From: Silene latifolia
Taxonomy: Eukaryota; Streptophyta; Magnoliopsida; Caryophyllales; Caryophyllaceae
NCBI RefSeq assembly: GCF_048544455.1
Contig: NC_133537.1
Coordinates: 313,802,238 to 313,866,237, forward strand
Reading direction: 5' to 3'
DNA length: 64,000 nt
Shown here: in pieces, positions 55,111-64,000 of the stretch
How positions within the stretch are numbered: the first letter of the stretch is position 1
How the letters are laid out: every line of letters begins with the position of its first letter
Program-made: the position numbers and the translations under genes
The notes under the pieces: model-generated
What the model was told of the DNA's origin: nothing
What the model saw: the letters and a program-made list of their open reading frames with translations, nothing else
The model's database searches: none

Positions 55111-56312
55111 TAATACACTTACGTGTAGCAAGGGTGAAACTTGAACAAGGTTAGGGAATAGTTTGTACAAGACAATTGTCGGTTTTCATAACTCGGTCTT
55201 CCTAGACCGTTTTATTCGGCCTTCCTAGGCCCAACCCAACCCATTCGACCAATCGTCCCGTCTAAACGGTCCTAATTCTTATTTAGGCCTAAGGATGGAT
55301 AGCGATTGACGTCATCCATACCATGTTGCTTACTCTTGTTTGTATCAAGGGCCTTCACTACTTGAGGAAATGGACTAGGAATCGGCCTTACTCTTGTTTG
55401 GCACGAGCCTCTCCACAGACTTCGGGTTTGATGGTTCGGTATGGCAACCCACCCTTTAAACCAAAACCCTTTTAAATGCACTCAGCATCCCGTTATAATG
55501 CTTGTATAAATGTGTATACCTTACGTGATCACCATTTCTAAACGAAACCATGACGATTTTTCAAAAAATCAAAACCCTTTTTTCAAACAAAAATTTCGAA
55601 AAGGCCTTTGATTAGCGCAAAACCCAGTCAAAACTCTGTCCGTTTGTCGAGTCAAAACTTCGGGCCTAAAACCCATTGCAAAACCCATTTCAAAAAACCA
55701 AAAAAAAAAAACGTTTCCTAAAAAAAAAAAAAAAAAATAAATAAATAAATAAATAAATAAATAAATCCAAAAAAAAAAACGTTTTATTCAAAATATTTTC
55801 AAACCATGTAAATGCGAATATGTAAATTCAATTGGGCTAAGTTAGAGTCAAAGTTCAAACCGACTATGTCCTAGTCGGAACTCTGTCGAGTCATAAACCG
55901 TTTTCCTTTACTTTTTTTGGGTCTTCAAGTCGAGTCCTAAGGCGTCACGCCATTATTTTGGACCCCCTACCCCAATTCAGTTAGGATCTAAACACTCGAG
56001 TCACACGTTCCGAGGCTCAACACACGAGTCTTAATGGGCCTCATATTTGAGTCTAAACTACAAGTCTTCTTAACACCTATAAGCAAACCTCGAGTCCAAA
56101 ATCAATCCCGTCAATCAATTCAACCATATAAAGGTCACTCCGTCCAAGTTAACACTCGAGTCTAAAGGTCAAGGTCAAGCACCGTGAATCCAAACACGAA
56201 AAGTCGCTCACGACATTTCATGAATTCACAAGTCAAGTCTAGATTTGTCATCTTATCCCTTCCTTTGTTGGCTGCTTTAGTATGCGTGATCCCATGTCGA
56301 ATCGAGTTGTAA
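55111..56312 (+). other. Leader of the central Tat element with A-rich simple repeat
   Basis: No gene recognised. At about 55695-55790 there are A runs and an (AAAT)n tract. The segment 55970-56180 repeats words such as CTCGAGTC and ACACGAGTC, again a GACT-type bias seen in the other Tat leader. Confidence 0.65.
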
Positions 56313-57727
56313 TGCGCGTCATTTCTGTCGAGTAGGAATCCAGCAAGTTCCGTCAATCAGCAAGGTCACGAAGAAGTTCAAGCCACAATCACTGTGTCTC
56401 TCCAAGATGTTTATGCCATGGTTCTACGCGTTCAAGCTACAGTGGAAAATTTGAGCATTCGCGTCCTCACCCTCGAGAATGGAATGGTGGTAAAGAACAC
56501 ACCACCTAGAGAAACCTCTAGTCTAGGTCATCCAAAGCTTACCTCTTGCAATAACCATCGTCCTAGAAAGCCGAAAACAGCTGAAAGGAAACCTGGGAAG
56601 CATCAAAGGGTGCTTACCGATTTAGGCATGTCTTATGCCGATGCTTTGAAGAGACTTTCTGCCCAAGGCAAGCTACATCCAATAGGGCCGACTCCGGATC
56701 CACCATTAGAGAAACAGTGAACCTCTGGAAGGGCAACAAATACTGCTTATATCACCAAGGTAGAGGCCATGATATTGAAGAGTGTTTTCTCTTGAAACAC
56801 ACCATCGAAGATATGATCGAAGAGGGCAAGCTTCCTAAGCCACCTTCCGCCAAGAAATCCAAGAAGATCGACCCTCTTGGGTCTAATGTCATTAAACATG
56901 ATGAAGAATCATTCCTAGACTGTTCTCACCTTCTCGATCCTCGTGACGACGGAGAGATCAACGTGCTTGAAGACGACAATATCCAAAATGGAATGCTCAT
57001 GCTTTCCATTGCCTTCAACAACAAATTCTCCAAGATAGAAGGAGCTATTGATAGTCTAAACTCTCGGCTTTCCAACATAGAGAACCAGTTTGCTGAAATG
57101 GGTAAGAAGCTTGATGCCCAACCTCTTAAGATGAAAAGTGTCCCGACGAACCCTCAACTTGACAGTTTTAAGGAGAAGATAGCTAGTGAACGATCTATTC
57201 TTAACAACCCTCCAAGGTCATTTACAAAGGCTTCCGAAAATAAGGGCACACCTCCTAGGAAATTTACCAACATTGGTATTACATACACCGATGCCCTTCA
57301 GAGACTCATGGAGCGACGAATGTTGAAACCTATAGGACCTACTCCCGAACCCGAAAGGAAATCCAAATTCTGGGACGAGAACTCGTACTGTGAATACCAT
57401 AGAGGCAAAGGGCATGATACAGAGAAATGTTACAAATTAAAACATGTCATTCAGGATATGATCGAAAGCGGGAGGTTGTCCCTCTCAACCTTTAACCCAC
57501 AAGGTAGCTTAGGCGATCCTCATGGATATACCACTTATCAAGAAGCTCTTCTTGATTGTTATCCTTCCAGTGTTCCCAATGATGAGGACGAGGTGCTCAA
57601 ATGGGTGAATGCTCAAAGCCGGATGTCGAGGCCAGTCGCTGGAAGAGGAAATGTTCAAGCATGGGCCGATGATTACGAATCTAGGTCTAGGATCGCGTCA
57701 AAGTCCAGGTCCGAGTCTGAGTCTTAG
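56313..57727 (+). CDS. Gag-like protein with duplicated coiled-coil/zinc-finger module
   Basis: The frame is open from 56313; the first ATG in frame is near 56415, so the true start is uncertain. Module 1: helix LRVQATVENLSIRVLTLENG, then DLGMSYADALKRLSAQGKL and PIGPTPDPP. A one-base shift at about 56718 follows, then the finger CLYHQGRGHDIEECFLLKH. Module 2: helix FSKIEGAIDSLNSRLSNIEN (near 57030), then NIGITYTDALQRL, PIGPTPEPE, and the finger CEYHRGKGHDTEKCYKLKH (near 57390), followed by an acidic and Ser/Arg-rich tail. The finger type is that of Tat gag. Capsid, protease and RT are absent. It may bind element RNA and hitchhike on particles of autonomous relatives. Confidence 0.85.
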
Positions 57728-60700
57728 GCTCTCTATCTCATATTTGTTCTAATATCTTTCTTTGTGTCCATTTTCATTCCTAATGACAACCTGGGGGCTG
57801 TCCCACGAGTCACATGTCTTCTCGAGTCTACGTTAAATTCATTTCAATAAAAGTACAATTCTCACTCCACATATTCTATCCTATCTCTTCTTTTATCCTT
57901 TTCCTGTGACAACAAGAATTGGTTTGAGACATTTTTTAAAATGAACAACAACACATGACAGTCAATGTGAGTGCACTTAGATGATGTTCCATTCCATGTT
58001 GTAGAGGACCTGAAACTCCGTGTTCTTTTCCTTACCTATTCCATGTCTGGCAATAGAAACCACAATATAACCCTAGTCTAGGACGAGCATATCTCAAGAG
58101 ATTCTAGGACGAATCTAGACCGTCTCCCTTGTTGACGATCTATGACGGAAGGCAAGCCCGTTCCCCACAATAAACAACCTGTGTTACTAAAGACCAACCC
58201 GTTTCACACCAAAGGTGCTAGTCTGACCCAAGTCCATCTAAGACGATACGAGCCATGATGAAAGACAAAAGGCTCAATCAAGAGAAATACCAAAGATCAA
58301 TATCTAAGACAAAAGAGTCAAAAGAACAAGGCTCAATCAAGCAAGTCAAGTCAATACCCAAGGTCAAAGTTATCTTCAAAAAAAAAAACCGAATCAAAAA
58401 TCTGAGGAATAAATCCAAGATATACTCTAGACCAAGAATCCAAATCTGAATCAAGAACAAGCCTGGAATCAAATGCTATACAGAATACTGCTGAATTCTA
58501 TATAGAATCAAGACATCAATCAAGATGGTCATCTAGCACCCTCATTTAGCCTTTCACACATCATACCCTAAGTCCTTCTCGAGACCGTTACAGGGAGATA
58601 GTTAGGAATTTTGAGAATCCTCTCAAGCTTGTCAAATATACCCATCCTTTAGGGCCAAGACATGGAAACTTGAACCCACGTCATTTTAACCTACCCTTTA
58701 TGTGCTCAGGCTACATCAAGCCAAGAGACTCCATTTCCAAGCCACATTACAAGACATAACCCTATTAAGCCTTAACTCCACAAAATCAAGCTCCAGAGAT
58801 TTGTTCATCAAAGCCTCTTATTACCGAGCTCCACATTCCAAATATCCAATCCAGTTTCACCTTGACCCATACACGGAGTCTTCAATACTTTTCTATCTAG
58901 GACGGGACATACCCATATCATCCTTAGGGTCCACTTTAGGTGCGCTCACATGACAAGGAAATTTTTTACAAAATTAGTTGCACTTCTTTGGTCTATGATC
59001 AAAGGGAGTTATCTCAAATCGATTTTTCGAGTCACCAAAGGAATATCACCCTTGTGACCCTGCACTTTAAGGCCCTAACAACATAGCTTAGGCACACACT
59101 TGAACTACGAGCATGGTTTGATTTCACCTTTTCAGGTGGATACGTAGGCAGTCCTTTCTTACACAAGAAGGATACAACCACAACACCCAAACAAAATTAA
59201 CCAAACCTCAGAACTACGATCTGGTTTGATTTCACTTCACGTGAATACGTAGGCAGTCCTCAAGGACACAACCATCCCCACTTTCAATTATCAACAACCT
59301 CAATTATCAACCATCCCAGCTTCCAACCTCAATTAACATCCTTTCCACAACCAACACCTCTATACTGGGGGCTCCTTATTGTCGCCCAGCCTCTTTTTTT
59401 TACCAAAATTCCAGAGTCATCTTCTCATCCTGGGGGCTTCTCTTCTGAGATGCCACCCGTCCTTTGTTCCTCTCTCCTCTAAGTCTAGCTAGTACTCGGT
59501 CCGGACAATGACAAAGGTCTTAGATCAATTCTCCAAGTCATCGTGTCTCAAGAGGAGTCTCTTTACAGCAAACGGTGGTGAAAGAAGTCCTAACAGACAG
59601 ATGATCCATGGCTCATGCCTTGCCTTTAATATGCCTTCATCATCCTTGCAATTATTCTACCTTTGGAATTGATACGCGTTATCACCCACACTTGGCTAGG
59701 AGTTGCGCATGCTTAAGCAAAGTCTGTCAAAGTCATCCTTGTGTCGCGTCAAATCTAAGTTAGTGTCGCATCAGTCTAAGTTAAGTCTACATTTCGCGTC
59801 ACATCCATATGAGGTCTGTGTCATGACAAGTCACGTGTCTAAAGCCCATTGAATATGCATAACGCATTACAAACGACAAATTTCCTTTACACAAGTTTTA
59901 AACAACTTTTATAAAGAAACGCCTTTTGCAAAGCCTATGTGCTTCCTCGTTCGAGGTCCATGTGATAATTGCTTACGTGCATATGTGTTTATGTTCTATT
60001 TGCATATTAGATTGCATTCTTGTGTGGCTACTAACCATGCAGGTAAGTATCAGAAGCAGTGCTCGCTCCGACTGGGGGCTTCACCCAAGTCTTCATTCTC
60101 CCAGTAGCAAAGATATTTTGCGATGATTGCTCACTCAATATTTCTTCCATGACGATCAAGATGTTCCTAGTCGTCAAAATATTTGTCCCCATAAAGCAAA
60201 GATATTTTCTGATTGCTCACTCAAGATTTCTTCCATGGCGATCAAGATGTTCCTAATCGTCAATATATTCCCCAACAAGAGTTCGCTTGAGACCGACGCA
60301 AGCAGATTCAACCTCAAGTTTTTGCCAGAGTTCGCTTGAGACCGACGCAAGCAGATTCCCCAGCAGTTTCTACCGACGTACTGCTACCCTCAATATTATT
60401 GTTTCCTCACGGAGTTCGGCAGAGGTATCGTTCTCCAGAAGTTCCCAAACCAGCGCCTCCTTCCTTAGGTTCGTAAACCCAAAGTTAGGATTCTTACCCC
60501 TAGATTCTTAGATCCCAAAATGGCTTCCCATAGGTTCATAAGCCTTTAAGCTCCCATACCAAACGTCCTTAGGTTCATAAACCCATAAATCCTTTTGGAG
60601 TTCTCATACCTCAGAAACCTTAAGTACATGCGTTTAAAACAAGAATTAGTAACCCAGTAGTTCCTAAACTTAACCCTAGGATCCCAATTCCTCTTAGATT

Positions 60701-61326
60701 CACAAGCCTTTAAGTTCCCATACCAGCATGTCCTTTCCTTTTAGGTTCGTATACCCAGGTCCGCACACCTAGCTTCTTTTAAGTTCCCAAACTCCCTAGA
60801 GTTCATACACTTCTACCCTTAGGATCATATTCCTTAGAATCACCTTCTACCCTTAGGATCATATTCCTTTAGGATCACCTTTTCCTTTTAGGATCATATT
60901 CCTTTAGGATCACCCTCCTTAGAGTTCCTACACCTAAACCTTGGTTACCCCTTAAGTTGAACTTACTTTAGGCCTCCTTCCCGTCAATGCTTTCCTTTAG
61001 GGCCCCACACCCTAGCACAATCCTTATATATCTTTTAGGTCTTACCCTTAGTTCCTACGCTTAACCTTAGCTCCTACGCAACTCCGGAAGCATCTCGAGA
61101 AAGAAGTCTCAGGTATGGTCTCTTCTTATGGCTGGCGAGCCTCCTTACGTAGTCTAATGGACTTTAAACGACCCTCCCCGATAGTCGACAGACTCTAAAA
61201 TGTTCCCGACGATAGGTCCTTGGTTCAGACCCCTTGAACCGCCTCGCGTCGCCATAGTCGTCAGGTTGTAATCTTCGATTGACTTGATGGCTATACTTTG
61301 ACTTTCGCCTTGTCCAAGCCTCGGTC
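57728..61326 (+). other. Non-coding 3' region of the central Tat element
   Basis: About 3.6 kb where pol would be in an autonomous element; no pol motif is seen. It has CAAG/CAAT-rich stretches (58255-58520), two copies of a GGTTTGATTTCAC phrase with GAATACGTAGGCAGTCCT-like text near 59120 and 59225, tandem repeats at 60107-60360, and pyrimidine-rich degenerate repeats of CCTTAGGTTCATAAACCC type (60460-61070). Confidence 0.65.
60107..60360 (+). repeat. Two short tandem duplications (86- and 49-bp periods)
   Basis: GATTGCTCACTCAA recurs at 60125 and 60211 in an 86-bp unit beginning GCAAAGATATTTT. GAGTTCGCTTGAGACC recurs at 60279 and 60328 in a 49-bp unit. Confidence 0.9.
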
Positions 61327-61338
61327 AAAGTGGGGGCT
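61327..61338 (+). promoter_or_regulatory. Polypurine tract before LTR C
   Basis: AAAGTGGGGG immediately upstream of LTR C, the expected plus-strand primer. Confidence 0.8.
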
Positions 61339-63935
61339 CAGAGACACCTCGTTTCGCACCTCCCGCAAACCACCCGGTGATGATTGGGCCGCATGTTTGG
61401 TACGCGGAACGATTTGTGATGATTTAAGATTATCGTCAAGTGATTGCTCAAATATTGATGTCTACCTCTTAAATGTCATCTACGCGCCGATACGGTCGTT
61501 TTGACTTTGATAATTAGAGTACATTTGAGTCCAGGTCAAAACCGTCTTCATTTCCTAAAACCGTCAAATCCCGAGTCAAAAGCAATGTGCTTGTCTACCT
61601 AAGGTTAGGATGTCATAAGATGTTGAGATTATATCTCATTTTGAGTCTCATATCACTTCATTAGGCTAAACATAAAGTTTACATTACAAAATGTGCATTT
61701 CATTTAGCTAAAATGACAACCCGATCTTTAGGCCCATTTTACGAGGTCATAACAACTTTTTTGGGTCAGGCCTATTTCACATAAAGTTCTAGATCTCTTT
61801 CTTAGCTTTCCAACGCCACCGAAATCACCTTAATCCGAGTCTTGTAGAGAAAGTTATGCCTAAAATACGACAGGCTGTCAAACGCGTTTTCTACGCGCAA
61901 AGAAACCTACCGGGAAAGGACGCGCAAGTGCCGCGCCTCTTCCAAGGGACGACTCCTTTGCGCCTTTTCCAGGGTTTTCTTTTGTCCAAGTTTCCGTGTT
62001 TTAACCTAAGTCGGTTGTTTAGGATCTTTCCTTCCGTATCCTACTCTTACCATAATTCCGTCGCGTGATTAGTATAAATAGGAGCCTTCGTTCCTCATAT
62101 TTCTCACGCGAGTGTCCGCCCTTCTCTTCTCCCTTTGCATTCTAGACTTTGTTCTTACTAATTGGCGCCTACGTGCTTGGACTTCCGACCACGTAAGCTC
62201 GGATCTTCCGGTACCGGCCTCTCCGTTGCATGACCGACCAATTTGACCAACTACACTCAATCAACTTAATTTAATCAATCGTTTTCCTCTTACGAGGGCA
62301 CTCTCTTTGCATTCGCGTCGAGCATTCACTAGTCGATATCTTAGTTCATCTCGTTAAAAGTCAACATGTAAGTCCGAGGGTGTAATAATTCTCTTTATTT
62401 ATTGTATATTTATTCATGATCATCATTGTAAGGTTTATGTCGAAAATACCTCATTAAAACCGATTTCTAAAACCGTCTTTAAAACCTTTTCTTACGGATT
62501 TTGTAAGAGGCGACGATCGAGAAAAGACGCAAGACTCGCTGCGCCTCCTCGAAGGAGCGCGATTTCGCGCCTCTTCGTGAGGCTGCCGCAGTTCCTGCTT
62601 CTTTTCTTCTTCTTCGTCCTCTGTAATTTTTGTCTTGCTTTTATTTTGTTCGTTTGATTAACTCTTCGTTCACATGATAGCATAATTAATCACATGTATA
62701 TATTTCATCATTCATTCACATGTTTAATTCATCTAATCCGACTTAAATCCCAAGTAATTCATATTTGCGGGTTTTCGTCATTTAATATTCAATTCGGGTT
62801 TTAGAAATTCAATTCGTTCATATTGAGTTTCTGGGATTCATCGTTGATATATTTTCATCTGTTTATTCATTAATTCGTCATCATTCATTATGTTTAGTCT
62901 AATTAATTTGTTTAGTTAGTTTGTTAATTCGTTCATTAATCGTTCATCCATGTAATTAATTCATCTTAATTCCGTCTCATCCATGTTTTACTGTTTTTAT
63001 GACCCATTCACATGTTAAATAACCTGTTAATCACTTTCATCCGAGTAATTATTTTAATCCATCATTAAATTTATCAATCGACATTAACGGCTTGCAAATA
63101 CGGCTTCACGACCCTTAATCGAGCTGGGAACAGACGCGGCGTGCTGCGCCTATTCAAAGACGCGACTCTGCTGCGCTTTGTTCTGGCCGAGTTCGTCCGA
63201 ACTCGTTTTCGCTTTGACCTAGTTTAATTAGTCTACGTATTTACTAACTAATATCCGTATTATCACCTTCTAATTCCTGTTCGTTAAATTATTCTTTTAT
63301 TCTTTCTTTTTTTATTTCTTTTTCTCAAATTATCCGTTTTAAAGGTATTTTCGACATAAATCGCCTATTCTGTTGTAATTAATGTAATTTTCATTATTGT
63401 AATTTATAATTATTGCTCTTCTTTTATTGTTTGTATGTTTTCACAAGTAAATCTACATTAAATCCAACTTCGACATTCATTGTATGATTAAATTACATGT
63501 TTCACCGACCTAGTATTAATTCTTCACATGCTAGGATTAATCTAATGGATGTTGCATTGCATGCATATAGCCGACGATATATCGAGTACAAATAACTTCC
63601 CTAATCATTAGTAGAGGCCGCTATCGAGGCGGGCGGGATTAGGTGTTCGATCAAAAGAGCTTCCTAATACGTACCCTCACCCCTTACTCCAGATCTCCGT
63701 GAGCACCCGTGTTCATTGGCATCCACGAGAGTCATTCTAGACATAGAATGCTAAGGGTAACGATTGCTTAGTGTTCATGTCACTACTTTGTGTCTTGACA
63801 TGACACGAGGTATTCGAACGGTTCCAATTTCCCATAAAAATTGGTGGCGACTCCATACAAAATGCAAACGCTTGTTTTCGATCCTCACCAAGCGCCCCCG
63901 TGGGCGGCCCGCTGTCCACACCCCCGCTGTCCACA
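61339..63935 (+). mobile_element. LTR C of the Tat array
   Basis: Starts CAGAGACACCTCG (TG edge lost) and ends CTGTCCACA. The last 25 bases contain CTGTCCACA twice. It follows LTR B base for base over long stretches, with differences bunched at GC-rich motifs. TATA box at 62073-62082. Confidence 0.9.
62073..62082 (+). promoter_or_regulatory. TATA box of LTR C
   Basis: TATAAATAGG in the conserved LTR context. Confidence 0.7.
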
Positions 63936-64000
63936 GTTTGGCGACTCCGCTGGGGATAATACACTTACGTGTAGCCAAAAGGGTGAAACTTGAACAAGGT
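63936..64000 (+). mobile_element. Primer-binding site and start of a second Tat internal region
   Basis: TTTGGCGACTCCGCTGGGGA follows LTR C, then the same leader words as after LTR B (ATAATACACTTACGTGTAG, GGTGAAACTTGAACAAGG). An LTR that ends an element would be followed by unrelated flank, so another unit continues rightward. Confidence 0.9.

Larger units (their letters stand above)
50067..64000 (+). mobile_element. Tat-type non-autonomous elements in a tandem array sharing LTRs
   Basis: The order is LTR A (50067-52494), LTR B (52495-55090), internal region (55091-61338), LTR C (61339-63935) and the start of a second internal region (63936 to the window edge) with its own primer site. LTRs B and C are near-identical over long stretches; A is a diverged relative. 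The interior encodes only a gag-like protein. Arrays of this kind usually arise by unequal recombination between LTRs. Confidence 0.88.

Overview
This window looks like repeat-filled heterochromatin from a large, AT-rich flowering-plant nuclear genome. I recognise no ordinary host gene, tRNA, rRNA or CRISPR array. Almost everything supportable is a plant retrotransposon: Ty3/gypsy Tat/Ogre and chromovirus (Tekay/Del-like) lineages, Ty1/copia elements, and one non-LTR-type reverse transcriptase relic. The many long-LTR Tat elements and non-autonomous derivatives fit a eudicot. A Caryophyllales origin (Silene-like genomes carry Tat/Retand/Ogre elements with tandem repeats) is only a weak guess.

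Layout: (1) 1-11382, minus strand: a Tat/Ogre-like element cut by the left window edge, with gag, protease, RT and RNase H relics and a 3.8-kb 5' LTR. Its gag-pol is split at 3533-4920 by a solo LTR with target-site duplication (TSD) GGATT. The whole element sits inside a Ty1/copia gag (11383-14852, minus). (2) 16011-23616, plus: a Ty3-type LARD-like element without recognisable polyprotein, into whose internal region a 2.1-kb copia element with only gag and protease (18597-20741, TSD GTAAC) has jumped. (3) 24162-24192: a possible Helitron 3' end, then an unclassified region to 26480. (4) 26580-43838, plus: a structurally complete chromovirus (TSD CAAGT) with decayed gag, protease, RT, RNase H, integrase and chromodomain. 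Its 5' LTR holds an 8.8-kb gag-only copia element (27223-35991, minus, TSD GTATA). The chromovirus itself split a non-LTR RT-domain gene whose halves lie at 26481-26579 and 43839-45715 (minus). (5) 46633-47944: complex trinucleotide microsatellite, AT-rich DNA and a CTGAA minisatellite. (6) 48246-50066: stacked LTR fragments. (7) 50067-64000, plus: a Tat-type tandem array LTR-LTR-internal-LTR-internal. Its internal region codes only for a gag-like protein with a duplicated zinc-finger module.

The genes do not form a host pathway. They are parts of autonomous elements (now broken) and of non-autonomous elements that presumably relied on proteins supplied in trans. The most striking unexplained signal is a family of phased 12-bp palindromes (ACTCGATCGAGT). 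Four copies are spaced 21-19-21 bp in each of three LTRs of the chromovirus family, and twelve copies in three groups of four lie in the leader before gag. All boundaries were read by eye; family names are inferred from motifs, not from database searches.
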